Notes under the pieces: model-generated
Databases searched by the model: none
What the model was told of the DNA's origin: nothing
Seen by the model: only the letters and a program-made list of their open reading frames with translations
Assembly: GCA_021295155.1 (NCBI GenBank)
Contig: JAJTJC010000036.1
Location: 434,001 to 498,000 of the forward strand
Length of the DNA stretch: 64,000 nt
Origin: Flavobacteriaceae bacterium D16
GTDB lineage: Bacteria > Bacteroidota > Bacteroidia > Flavobacteriales > Flavobacteriaceae
Direction of reading: 5' to 3'
Position numbers and translations under genes: made by a program
In this document: positions 8,277-17,255 of the stretch, piece by piece
Layout of the letters: each line of letters starts with the position of its first letter
Position numbering within the stretch: position 1 is the first letter of the stretch

Positions 8277-9002
8277 TTAGTTCCGCCCTTTTTCTTCAGG
8301 ATATAATGTGTAAACAGGATCACTCTGCCAAAAGCCTTTGCTATCTGCATCCAGAATAGACAGGGAACCCTTGAATGCAGCACCCGTATCAATATTCCAA
8401 ACATTGGCAGCACATTGCGGGGTGGACTTCCCTATTCTTGTTACCGGGGTGTGCCCAATATAGATCTCCTTGTAATTTTTTAAGCGCTGCGGATATTTAG
8501 GTGATTCCTGAGACAATTCGGGGTTTAGGGAAAGGGCCAATTCCCATAAAGTACGATCCCAATAAAAGGTTTTTGAAAAATACTCATGACCAACGCCTTT
8601 GAGATTGGTAAAGCCAGCATGCAGGTAAAGCCGCCCTTCCGAATCCAGGTAATAATCATCCAGTTGGTTATAAAACTGAAGGTGTATATCCCGTATGGAA
8701 TCCGGCACATCCTGGTAAGACTTCACTGTTGATTCGCCGCCACTGTCTAACCAGAGTTCATGGGCACGTCCTGTTTGCAACCAGTTTTGACATAATTCAT
8801 CGTGGTTGCCTTTCAATAAAACGCACTTATGAGTTACCTTAAGTTGTATAAGAAAGTTCACGGTTGCCACAGCGTCACTCCAGCCGTCGACATAGTCACC
8901 CAGAAAAATCAATAAGTCTTCGGTGGTCACAGCTGCTCGCTCCAAAACCTGCTCCAGGGCTTTCAGGCCTCCATGGATATCGCCGATTACCAAAGTTCTC
9001 AT
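8277..9002 (-). CDS. PPP-family metallophosphoesterase (Ser/Thr phosphatase-like)
   Basis: A calcineurin-like phosphoesterase with the full PPP signature: GDIHGG near the N-terminus, FLGDYVDGW, LKGNHDE, and downstream metal-binding His residues in YIGHTPV and LYLHAGF. The 241-residue size fits bacterial PrpA/ApaH-like enzymes. Substrates may be phosphoproteins or dinucleoside polyphosphates. The start codon overlaps the stop of the upstream zinc-ribbon gene by 4 nt (8999-9002), so it is coupled to that gene and probably to the SPFH gene before it. Confidence 0.9.
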   Translation of the reverse strand: MRTLVIGDIHGGLKALEQVLERAAVTTEDLLIFLGDYVDGWSDAVATVNFLIQLKVTHKCVLLKGNHDELCQNWLQTGRAHELWLDSGGESTVKSYQDVPDSIRDIHLQFYNQLDDYYLDSEGRLYLHAGFTNLKGVGHEYFSKTFYWDRTLWELALSLNPELSQESPKYPQRLKNYKEIYIGHTPVTRIGKSTPQCAANVWNIDTGAAFKGSLSILDADSKGFWQSDPVYTLYPEEKGRN

Positions 9003-10081
9003 TTTGCAAAAATGGTAATTATCCCCACAACAGCGATAACAAAAAGAACCAAAAAGAAGATTTTCCAGAATGAATACGGCCGGGTACCACTAATATTTGC
9101 CGTTTGCCCATTAATATAGAAAGCATATTCACGGCCTTTAAACCGATAGTTACTAATGTACACTGGAAGCAGTATATGCTTAAAAGTCTCTTCAGATAAT
9201 TTAATGTCGGCATGGTGTATCTGCTGGGTATCCCCTCCTATATCCCGACGTATCCAGCCATGGGCAATATCACGGGCTTTTTCAAAAGACCTGCGATGCC
9301 CTTCTTTAAGGGATAAGGTGTATTTCTCTGTGACAAAGCCGGAAAGGTATTTGGAATTGAATGGCAGTAACTCTTTGGTGTTCCATCGGGTTATCTTACC
9401 TGGAACTTCCTTGCTTTTTGTGCGCGATGCATTCACCAGAATATCGTCTATAAATCCCGAAACCTGACCTGATGCCGGTGTCCATCTGGTTTTACGAACC
9501 TGTCTCCGTTCTACCCCTTTCTTGGTTCTTACGGTACGGGTTTCATAATAATAATCTCCTCTTAGACCCTGATATTGGGCAAATAACTGAGCGTCAAAAG
9601 TCCAGTATGGGAGGTATAGGCCATGGAGAGCTTCCGGGTCAAGGGCCGCCTTTTTTAATTTATTGGGAGCGAACCACAATCGGGCTACCCATTTTTTAAA
9701 TATTGCCTGTGCCCGGTCCCGATCGAACTGAAAAGGGATTAAAGCTCCCGGGAGTATCCAGCCTTCCTGATTGGCATCCTCTCTGATCAGGGGCTCCCCG
9801 CAATAAACGCAATGCAGTGATTTGAAATTTTCCTCTACGTGCTGGTTAGCCCCGCAATTCTTGCAATGGAGCAGTTCTATTTTCTCTGTATGCGCATGTC
9901 CTCCAACAACCTCTAGATAATGGCGCAGTTCCAGTTCCTGAAAGCTACTTTTAGCCTGCTCTATAAATTCCTCATAACCACAGTATTCACAGACCACTTG
10001 TTGCGAACCTGGTTTATATCTTAATTCTGCGCCACAACTCGCGCAGGACTTTTTCTTTTCAGACTTATGAGTCTCCTCCAT
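8999..10081 (-). CDS. Membrane-tethered protein with two TFIIB-like zinc ribbons
   Basis: The 360-residue protein starts with two zinc ribbons, one with the pairs CASC and CEYC and one with CKNC and CVYC. A long basic central region of unknown fold follows (about residues 100-330), then a single C-terminal membrane span (FWKIFFLVLFVIAVVGIITI). This is the layout of Bacillus YdjG-like proteins, which are encoded with an SPFH protein and PspA. Here an SPFH gene lies 55 nt upstream, but no pspA is seen. A role in membrane or envelope-stress scaffolding is inference. Confidence 0.75.
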   Translation of the reverse strand: MEETHKSEKKKSCASCGAELRYKPGSQQVVCEYCGYEEFIEQAKSSFQELELRHYLEVVGGHAHTEKIELLHCKNCGANQHVEENFKSLHCVYCGEPLIREDANQEGWILPGALIPFQFDRDRAQAIFKKWVARLWFAPNKLKKAALDPEALHGLYLPYWTFDAQLFAQYQGLRGDYYYETRTVRTKKGVERRQVRKTRWTPASGQVSGFIDDILVNASRTKSKEVPGKITRWNTKELLPFNSKYLSGFVTEKYTLSLKEGHRRSFEKARDIAHGWIRRDIGGDTQQIHHADIKLSEETFKHILLPVYISNYRFKGREYAFYINGQTANISGTRPYSFWKIFFLVLFVIAVVGIITIFAK

Positions 10082-10136
10082 ATTTACTTTCCCTTACCCT
10101 GGGTGAATCTCCATTATGGATTTTTCAAAATCAGGC

Positions 10137-11270
10137 CTATGCTGTTGGAAGAGGAGGGGGTGTAGCGCCACCCAGAAAACCTTTGAGCTCCTCTATTTCC
10201 TGCAAGGGAGCCCAATTGGCCATGCCCGGTTTCCAAATGAGAGAATCCCGGTTTATGGTGCGGTTGGCAAATAACTCCTTAAGTCGGTCAAAAGATACCG
10301 GCCCCATGGTCTGTCCGTTAACGGCATAATGGTAAAGTATTTGTGCAGGCATTGGAGGTGGAGCAGGGGTCGCTGCCTGAGGGGTAACGGTCTGTGCAGT
10401 GGCTGGCTGCCCCATCAAAGATCCCATCTGCTGGGCTAAAATTAGTCCCATGCCCATTCCCATTCCAGCTCCGGCGGTGCCGCCTTCATTTCGGGCTGCA
10501 GCTTCCATCGCCTTGGCTGCCTTGAATTGGGATAACTTAGACATGTCGAGCTTATCCAAACGACTGTATTCAAAAATCTCTTTCTTCAGTTCTTCTGGCA
10601 TAGAAACATTTTCTATGTAAAACTTTTCCAATTCAATCCCGACACGCTGAAATTCAGGCTGCATTACCTCCTGGCAGGTTTCTGACAGCTCACTGGTATT
10701 TGCTGCATAAAGTTCAATGGGCAGATTGGCCTCTCCTACTGTGTCAGTAAATCGGGTAACGATGAGGCTTTTCAAGTGTTCATTAACCTCGTAATTGGTA
10801 AAATTCCCGTCTGTCCCTACAACATCAACTACAAACTTCCCGGGATCCCCAATTTTGAAACTATAGGTTCCAAAAGCTCTAATTTCAGTCAAGCCAAAAC
10901 GTTCATCACTCAACATCACCGGATTCTTAGTCCCCCATTTTTCATCTGGAAAGAGCCGGGTATTCACAAAATATACTTCCGCTTTAAATGGACTGTTAAA
11001 TCCGTATTTCCATCCTTTTAAGGTGGCCAGTATGGGCAGGTTCTTGGTTTCCAGGGTATAGGTCCCCGGTGTAAAAACATCTGCAAGCTGTCCTTCGCTG
11101 ACAAAAACTGCCGATTGCCCTTCGCGAACCACTAACTTGGCCGCGTTCTTAATTTCATTTTGATAGCGTTCAAAACGATGAACAATAGTGTCATTGGTAT
11201 CATCAAGCCATTCGACAATGTCGATAAATTCGTGACTCAACTTTTTCTTAATCTCATCAAAAAGCCCCAT
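10137..11270 (-). CDS. SPFH-domain protein with C-terminal GYF_2 domain (YdjI-like)
   Basis: The N-terminal two thirds (about residues 1-245) is an SPFH/band-7-like domain of the YdjI or 'virion core protein' family, with typical segments VREGQSAVFVSEG and GTYTLETKNLPIL. A Gly/Met/Ala-rich linker with a Pro/Ala tract joins it to a C-terminal GYF_2 (DUF4339) domain of about 50 residues, recognisable by GPVSFDRLKELFANRTI and LIWKPGMANWAPL. The latter fold usually binds short peptides. There is no clear membrane span, so association with membranes would be peripheral. It is the first gene of a three-gene minus-strand cluster with the zinc-ribbon protein and phosphatase. Confidence 0.82.
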   Translation of the reverse strand: MGLFDEIKKKLSHEFIDIVEWLDDTNDTIVHRFERYQNEIKNAAKLVVREGQSAVFVSEGQLADVFTPGTYTLETKNLPILATLKGWKYGFNSPFKAEVYFVNTRLFPDEKWGTKNPVMLSDERFGLTEIRAFGTYSFKIGDPGKFVVDVVGTDGNFTNYEVNEHLKSLIVTRFTDTVGEANLPIELYAANTSELSETCQEVMQPEFQRVGIELEKFYIENVSMPEELKKEIFEYSRLDKLDMSKLSQFKAAKAMEAAARNEGGTAGAGMGMGMGLILAQQMGSLMGQPATAQTVTPQAATPAPPPMPAQILYHYAVNGQTMGPVSFDRLKELFANRTINRDSLIWKPGMANWAPLQEIEELKGFLGGATPPPLPTA

Positions 11271-11425
11271 TTCTATATGTTATTTTATGAGCCAAAAAGG
11301 TAGTGATTTCTTCAAAAGGCCACAAGATAACCGAGCCCTAAAAAAGCAGATTCCAGACCTACAATTTCAATTAAAGTTGCCGTTGCTATTAAAACTGATT
11401 ATTTTCGGGTAGAGAAGCGAATATA

Positions 11426-12370
11426 ATGAAGAAGGTCTTTTGTGTTGGAGAACTCCTAATCGATTTTGTAGCCGAAAAACAGGGTAGTGACCTCTCCAAA
11501 GCCATTGAGTTTACCAAAAAGGCAGGGGGGGCACCGGCTAATGTTTCCTGTGCAATAGCGAAACTGGGAGGCCAGAGTGCTTTTGTGGGATGCGTGGGCC
11601 ACGATCCCTTTGGAAGGTTCCTGATAAACGTGCTAAAAGATAATGGCGTGGATTGTTCCCTGGTGCAAAGGTCGGATACCTTTACCACCCTGGCTTTTGT
11701 ATCACTTGCTGAAGATGGTGAACGCGATTTTGTGTTTAGCCGGGGTGCTGATATGGAACTGCAATACGATCCGGAAATAAAAAAGGAATTCAAAGGCAAT
11801 ATGATCCATTTTGGTGCTGCCACTGCCTTGCTGGGAGGGTTGTTAGAGAAGGCCTATGGACATTATTATTTTGATGCACTTACCCAGGATATATTCATCA
11901 GTTTTGACCCCAACTACCGGGGAGACCTATGGAAAAACAAGGCCGATAAATTTGTTAAAAAATGCTTGCCCTATATCGAAAAAGCACATCTCTGCAAATT
12001 CTCTCTGGAAGAAGCTCAGCTTATATCCGGAAAAAACAAACTGGAAAAGGCATGCGAGTTAATTCATGAAATGGGAGCGCGTATAATAGCAGTTACCCTG
12101 GGTTCTGAGGGCACTTTTATAAGCACTCCTGAAAAGACCGCAACAATCCCCAGTGTTCCCGTTACCCCAGTGGACACTACAGGAGCAGGAGATGCTTTTA
12201 TAGGTTGTTTATTGTATCAAATCTCTCAATTGGATAAGCCAACGGCCCTGGCAGAGGATTTTGATTCACTGAAAAAGATGATAGCCATGGCCAATAAGGC
12301 AGGTGCTATCACTACTACCAATTATGGGGCTATAGAATCACTGCCTGGATTAAACGCTTTAAATTCCTAA
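11426..12370 (+). CDS. Fructokinase, PfkB family
   Basis: A ribokinase/PfkB-family sugar kinase of 314 aa. The first family signature is visible as GGAPANVSCAIAKLGG and the second as DTTGAGDAFIGCLL, which includes the anion hole and the catalytic Asp. The TTGAGDAF form and overall length match bacterial fructokinases. The next gene, one nucleotide downstream, encodes an amylosucrase, whose free product is fructose. Kinase plus amylosucrase therefore makes a coherent cytosolic sucrose pathway, which raises confidence in fructose as the substrate. A sucrose importer is not present in the window. Confidence 0.88.
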   Translation: MKKVFCVGELLIDFVAEKQGSDLSKAIEFTKKAGGAPANVSCAIAKLGGQSAFVGCVGHDPFGRFLINVLKDNGVDCSLVQRSDTFTTLAFVSLAEDGERDFVFSRGADMELQYDPEIKKEFKGNMIHFGAATALLGGLLEKAYGHYYFDALTQDIFISFDPNYRGDLWKNKADKFVKKCLPYIEKAHLCKFSLEEAQLISGKNKLEKACELIHEMGARIIAVTLGSEGTFISTPEKTATIPSVPVTPVDTTGAGDAFIGCLLYQISQLDKPTALAEDFDSLKKMIAMANKAGAITTTNYGAIESLPGLNALNS

Positions 12371-12371
12371 T

Positions 12372-14315
12372 ATGAACCAGGCGGGACTTCACCGTTATTT
12401 GTCACAAGACCTTATCAGTTCAACTGATAAAGCCGATAAGAAGAACATGTTTCAGCAGCGGTTTACCGCGAACCTTACCTTGATCCAAGACTTGTTCTTT
12501 TCGCTTTATCCGGAATCAGAATACAAAAAAACCTTTGCCAAACTTATGGCCAAACTGCCGCTCTTATTTGATAAAAGGCCTGAGGTTTTACAAAATCAGG
12601 ATCTGGAAAAAATAAAGGACGGGAATTGGTACCTCTCTGAACAGATGGTGGGAATGCAACTTTATGTAGACCACTTTAACAAGGACCTTAAAGGCCTTAA
12701 GGATAAGCTTCCTTATTTACATGACCTGGGCATAAACTTCCTGCACCTTATGCCTGTAACCACTAGACCAGCCAAAGAAAATGATGGGGGTTATGCAGTA
12801 AATGGATATACCGATATTGATCCAAAATTTGGAACTAAAAAGGACCTCGCAGCCCTATCCAAAAAAATGAGGGAAGAAGGGATGTATCTTATGCTTGATT
12901 TTGTGGTGAACCACACTTCAGATGAATATCCCTGGGCGGTAAAGGCTCAAAAAGGCTCCAAAAAATATCAGCAATACTACTATACCTATCCAGATAGAAC
13001 CCTGCCCGACAAATTTGAATTATCCCTGCCTGAAGTTTTTCCTGAGACATCCCCTGGGAATTTCACTTACAATAAGGAGATGGGAAAATGGGTGATGACT
13101 GTTTTCAACAATTATCAGTGGGATTTGAATTACACCAACCCGGAAGTCTTCCTGGCTATGCTTGAAAACCTAGTACATCTGACCAACCTCGGGGTAGATA
13201 TAGTCAGGTTTGATGCCCTCGCTTTTTTGTGGAAAAAAATGGGTACTATTTCCCAGAACCTCCCGGAGGCCCACCGGTTGATATCCTTATTTCGAATGTG
13301 CCTTCAGGTAGTGGCACCAGGGGTAATCCTTCTGGCAGAGGCCATTGTACCGCCAGTGGAAATCATGAAATATTTTGGAAAAGGCATGTATCGCGGCAAT
13401 GAATGTGAGGTAGCTTACAACGCTACCTTTATGGCCTTGTTATGGAACAGTATTGCCACCAGAGAGACTGTCATGATGCAAAAAAGCATGGAAGCTCTTT
13501 TAGATAAACCCCAGGCCTGTACCTGGATCAACTATGTTCGCTGTCATGACGATATAGGCCTTGGATTTGACGACCGCTTTATTTATGAAATGGGATGGAC
13601 CCCTCAGCCCCACAGGCGTTTTCTTCTGGATTATTATTGTCAGAGACTGGATTGGTCTCCCTCAAAGGGTCAGATATTTATGCACAATCCGAAAACTGGT
13701 GACGGCCGGATTACAGGAAGTGCTGCTTCATTGTTGGGATTGGAAAAGGCTCTTGAAGATAACGATGTGGAAGCCATTAAGATCGCGGTATCCAAAATCA
13801 TCATGCTACATGGGCTTATTCTGGCATATGGTGGTATCCCAATGATATATGGCGGAGATGAACTGGGTGCTCTTAATGATTACAGCTATTTAAAAGAAGC
13901 CGGCAAAAAACAGGATAGTCGCTGGGTAAACCGTCCTAAGCACCGATGGACAAAGATTAACAAGGAACTGAGTGCAAAAGACGGACTCGTATCACGAATC
14001 TATAACCAACTCAGACATTTAATAGCCCTTAGAAAAGAATTCCCCTGCCTGGCAGATCACAATAACATAGATCTACTCGAATTGGGCAACCCGCATATTT
14101 TTGCATTTGAAAGACGCGGAATAGATTCCTGCGGAATCGTAGTCCTGGCGAATTTCCACGAAACCAAGCAGGCCGTAGACAGCACTTTTCTGAAAAACCT
14201 GGGATATTGTAAAAAAGGGTTGCTACAGGAGCTCATCACGGGCAAAAAAATAAAATTGAAAAGTGGATTATTGGAAGTCCAGCCCTATGAATTGCTCTGG
14301 TTTAAACAGTTCTAG
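12372..14315 (+). CDS. Amylosucrase (GH13 subfamily 4)
   Basis: Cleaves sucrose, transfers glucose to an alpha-1,4-glucan and releases fructose. The 647 residues match Neisseria amylosucrase in length and blocks. The catalytic triad is Asp281 (GVDIVRFD), Glu323 (LLAEAIVPP) and Asp393 (YVRCHDDIG). The NDGGYAV, TGDGRITGSAASL and QDSRWVNRP segments correspond to sucrose-pocket regions of the known enzyme. No signal peptide is visible, so it acts in the cytosol. The gene begins one base after the fructokinase stop. Sucrose hydrolase and trehalose synthase are related GH13 enzymes, but the pocket residues favour amylosucrase. Its stop overlaps that of the convergent gene at a CTAG. Confidence 0.92.
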   Translation: MNQAGLHRYLSQDLISSTDKADKKNMFQQRFTANLTLIQDLFFSLYPESEYKKTFAKLMAKLPLLFDKRPEVLQNQDLEKIKDGNWYLSEQMVGMQLYVDHFNKDLKGLKDKLPYLHDLGINFLHLMPVTTRPAKENDGGYAVNGYTDIDPKFGTKKDLAALSKKMREEGMYLMLDFVVNHTSDEYPWAVKAQKGSKKYQQYYYTYPDRTLPDKFELSLPEVFPETSPGNFTYNKEMGKWVMTVFNNYQWDLNYTNPEVFLAMLENLVHLTNLGVDIVRFDALAFLWKKMGTISQNLPEAHRLISLFRMCLQVVAPGVILLAEAIVPPVEIMKYFGKGMYRGNECEVAYNATFMALLWNSIATRETVMMQKSMEALLDKPQACTWINYVRCHDDIGLGFDDRFIYEMGWTPQPHRRFLLDYYCQRLDWSPSKGQIFMHNPKTGDGRITGSAASLLGLEKALEDNDVEAIKIAVSKIIMLHGLILAYGGIPMIYGGDELGALNDYSYLKEAGKKQDSRWVNRPKHRWTKINKELSAKDGLVSRIYNQLRHLIALRKEFPCLADHNNIDLLELGNPHIFAFERRGIDSCGIVVLANFHETKQAVDSTFLKNLGYCKKGLLQELITGKKIKLKSGLLEVQPYELLWFKQF

Positions 14316-15448
14316 CTATACTTAACTTTACGCAATACACGCATGGCCTCCTTCAGAGAAAGATAACTCTTCTGGTCATACTTTTTCAAAAAAGGCCGCA
14401 CATATTCCATCTGATCCTTAGCTTCTTCAAAACCATTCAAAAAACAAATAAGGTAAGTGCTCGGCATGTGCCGCAGATCTTGTAATTCTGCAGGTTTCAG
14501 GCGGGATCCACGTTCCAGTTTGTTTATTAAGGCGTTGTTTGCATTATAAATGTGGTACAGCGTTTTGCGGTCGTATTCAGGCGGACTGAAAATAAGCTCA
14601 CTATGAATTTGATAGGTTCCATTATCCTCAAACCCGATCCTTACCTTTTCCAATGGATAGTATTTCTGACTGCTTCCCAAACCGAGTTGAACATACTCCA
14701 CAATGCTAAAAGAGTGAGTATCGAATGAGATAGTTATTTCATCCAGGGCAGAATAGAACAGTTTTACCTGCTCATTGATCAATTCAATATCCACTCGGGA
14801 AAAATAGATGTTGTCTTTTACTTTTTTCTGGTTACCAGCCCAGCAAACCACAAACTGTTCTTTAAATACCTTGTAGTGACTGCTTAGATTACTGTGGCGA
14901 TTATTGATAAAGTCTATGACCCCATCCAGGGTAAGTTCAATATTATTGCGGGCATGCTGCTCTATGGTTGCCACGGTTTGGGAATTGATGTCCTTTAAAA
15001 ACACATCAAATGCCTTGGGCATACTGATACTGCCTTCTCTAAAGAATACAGCCCCTCCATAGTACTTCCAGATATTGCGTCTTAATGAACACACCTTACC
15101 GTTGGAGGTAATGGTAACAAGGCCCACCACCTTACCTTCCGGAAGCTGGGGAAAATGTACGTTTTCGTAGGAAATGAGGGGAGGATTATCCAGGTAGGCA
15201 TTTACAAGGTTCTGAATCTTACTGTCGTCAAAGAAGTCGACCCCGACAATTTTATTGTCTTCATCTTCTACTCCTACTACGATATAAGAATTATTTCGCG
15301 GGTTGCTGTTTGCCAGGGCACATACATGTTTGAGGAATTTGGCCTTACCCTCTTTATAGCCAATGTTGATAAAACGCTTTTTATCGTAAAAACTATTCTC
15401 GTCATTATGAGCGAGTAAGTTTTTGACGAGAAGGCGTTTGTTAATCAT
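14312..15448 (-). CDS. AlbA_2/Schlafen-like putative nucleic-acid-binding protein
   Basis: The N-terminal region (about residues 25-150) matches the AlbA_2 (formerly AAA_4, Schlafen-like) domain: YKEGKAKFLKHVCALANSNP, then YIVVGVEDEDNKIVGVDFFD, and a later segment GKVVGLVTIT. The remaining 220 residues are a conserved but unnamed region without membrane spans. Such proteins are usually annotated as ATP-binding or putative DNA-binding; the function is not established. The ATG overlaps the stop of the upstream SDR gene by 4 nt. The 3' end overlaps the amylosucrase stop by 4 nt in tail-to-tail orientation, leaving no room for an ordinary terminator on either strand. Confidence 0.78.
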   Translation of the reverse strand: MINKRLLVKNLLAHNDENSFYDKKRFINIGYKEGKAKFLKHVCALANSNPRNNSYIVVGVEDEDNKIVGVDFFDDSKIQNLVNAYLDNPPLISYENVHFPQLPEGKVVGLVTITSNGKVCSLRRNIWKYYGGAVFFREGSISMPKAFDVFLKDINSQTVATIEQHARNNIELTLDGVIDFINNRHSNLSSHYKVFKEQFVVCWAGNQKKVKDNIYFSRVDIELINEQVKLFYSALDEITISFDTHSFSIVEYVQLGLGSSQKYYPLEKVRIGFEDNGTYQIHSELIFSPPEYDRKTLYHIYNANNALINKLERGSRLKPAELQDLRHMPSTYLICFLNGFEEAKDQMEYVRPFLKKYDQKSYLSLKEAMRVLRKVKYS

Positions 15449-16203
15449 AATTCCTTCTTCACTATAGTGCTACTCGCCTGGGCAGTGGGCATGACCACCA
15501 GATCGGCAATATTGACATGATAGGGACGGGTAACTACAAAATGGATAATGTCAGCAATGTCTTCAGGTCTCAGGGGTTGGTATCCCTTGTAAACTGTTTC
15601 TGCGCGATCCACATCCCCTTTAAACCGGACCTGGCTGAACTCGGTTTCTACAAGTCCGGGATTAACAGCTCCCACACGAATACCATATTCGTTAAGGTCC
15701 AGTCGCATTCCCTGGTTTATGGCATCTACAGCATGTTTGCTGGCGCAGTAGACATTCCCTTTTGGGTATACTTCCTTTCCTGCGGTAGAGCCTATATTTA
15801 TTATGTGCCCGGACTTCCTGGAAACCATCTGAGGGAGCACTGCTTTTGAAACATACAGCAGCCCTTTTACATTGATATCAATCATCGCTTCCCAGTCGTC
15901 CACGCTACCGGTATCAATTGGGTCCAGGCCGTGTGCATTTCCCGCATTGTTGATAAGGATGTCTATGGAGTCAAAAGGCGCTATGAGGCTTGAAATAGTC
16001 TCCATTACTTTCTTTTTGTCACGAACATCGAAGTTCAGGGTACAAACTTCTGTTTGCTTTCCTAATTCATCTTTCAGCGCTTCCAGGCGTTCAAGCCTTC
16101 TTCCACAAAGGACCAGCCGGTAGCCTTCCTTTGCAAATAGCTTAGCTGTGGCAAGGCCTATTCCGCTAGTGGCTCCGGTTATCAATACTGTCTTTATATC
16201 CAT
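15445..16203 (-). CDS. SDR-family NADP-dependent oxidoreductase (YdfG-like)
   Basis: A classical short-chain dehydrogenase of 252 aa. The cofactor motif is TGATSGIG, the NNAG motif is present, and the catalytic Tyr-Lys pair lies in YCASKHAV. The C-terminal block LRPEDIADIIHFVVTRPYHV, with NIADLVVMPTAQAS, is typical of YdfG-type enzymes that oxidise serine or 3-hydroxy acids. It sits between the aldo/keto reductase gene (17 nt upstream) and the AlbA_2 gene (4 nt overlap), so the three form a minus-strand operon. Confidence 0.88.
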   Translation of the reverse strand: MDIKTVLITGATSGIGLATAKLFAKEGYRLVLCGRRLERLEALKDELGKQTEVCTLNFDVRDKKKVMETISSLIAPFDSIDILINNAGNAHGLDPIDTGSVDDWEAMIDINVKGLLYVSKAVLPQMVSRKSGHIINIGSTAGKEVYPKGNVYCASKHAVDAINQGMRLDLNEYGIRVGAVNPGLVETEFSQVRFKGDVDRAETVYKGYQPLRPEDIADIIHFVVTRPYHVNIADLVVMPTAQASSTIVKKEL

Positions 16204-16219
16204 TTTTCGAGCTATTAGG

Positions 16220-17095
16220 TTAAGGTACTTTATGCCCTTGAGAGGCTGTTAAAAGGGAAAACCAATCTTCTAGTTCCATATGCAGATCAACAGCCTGAAC
16301 GGATTCCTTTAGGCGGTCCGGATTGGTAGTCCCAACAACAGGATAGGTCTTTGCCGGATGCCTTAAAATCCAGGCCAGCAAGAGTTGGCTCGTTGACGCT
16401 TTATATTTCTTTTTCAAAGATTTAAGTACTTTTTTAATGCGTTTCCGCTGTTCATTTTTTTCACGGAAATAACTGCCAAGCGGGCTCCAGGACATGAGAA
16501 GGCGATCCTTGAGAAGTACATCATCCAGGGTCCCATCGAACATCACCGAGTGTGCTGTTAGAGAGAACTCTACCTGGTTGGCGCTCACAGGAATTTCCTT
16601 CTCAATCAAGGCAATTTGTGAGGGGGTAAAATTAGAAACCCCAAAGGACCTCACTTTTCCGGATTCCATCAATTCCCCTAGTGCTGCCGCAACTTCTTGT
16701 GGGTGCATGAGTGGGCTGGGCCGGTGCAGTAAAAAAAGGTCCAGATACTCTGTTTTCAATTCCTTTAGTGACCGTTCAGCAGACCAAATGATATAATCTT
16801 TCCCGTAGTTGTAGTGCTTAACCTTGTTGTCTCTGGACTCACAGACATACTGAATCCCACATTTGGTAATAAATTGTACCTGCTCCCTTTTAATATTACT
16901 TCCTGTGAATGCTTTTCCAAAAGCTCCTTCAATAGAATATCCGCCGTAAATATCTGCGTGGTCAAAAGTAGTAATTCCGAGCTCCAGGCACTGATGCATC
17001 AGGCCATCCATTTCCCTGGCGGATAGCTCTTTGCCCCATTTTCCCCAGTTCATGGTTCCGGAAATAATTCGAGAAAATTCGTTTCTGTTTTTCAT
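16220..17095 (-). CDS. Aldo/keto reductase (YdhF-like)
   Basis: An NADPH-dependent AKR of 291 aa with the catalytic tetrad visible: Asp and Tyr in FDHADIYGGYS, Lys in FITKCG and His in LFLLHRPSP. The C-terminal cofactor-binding part contains PVVGTTNPDRLKESVQAVDL. The sequence resembles Escherichia coli YdhF, for which no physiological substrate is firmly known. It is the first gene of a three-gene minus-strand operon with the SDR and the AlbA_2 protein, and is divergent from the Bat operon. Confidence 0.9.
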   Translation of the reverse strand: MKNRNEFSRIISGTMNWGKWGKELSAREMDGLMHQCLELGITTFDHADIYGGYSIEGAFGKAFTGSNIKREQVQFITKCGIQYVCESRDNKVKHYNYGKDYIIWSAERSLKELKTEYLDLFLLHRPSPLMHPQEVAAALGELMESGKVRSFGVSNFTPSQIALIEKEIPVSANQVEFSLTAHSVMFDGTLDDVLLKDRLLMSWSPLGSYFREKNEQRKRIKKVLKSLKKKYKASTSQLLLAWILRHPAKTYPVVGTTNPDRLKESVQAVDLHMELEDWFSLLTASQGHKVP

Positions 17096-17255
17096 ATGTT
17101 GGTTAAAATAAAAAATATATCCCTTAAATACTTCATAAAACTAAGCAGTTACGGGCATTTTTAACCAATCATTAACAGGCAAAACGTAAATAAATCTTCA
17201 ATTTGCGAATTACGAAAAAAGCAACCTTAGAATAAACCTTTACTAAGTAATCTAT

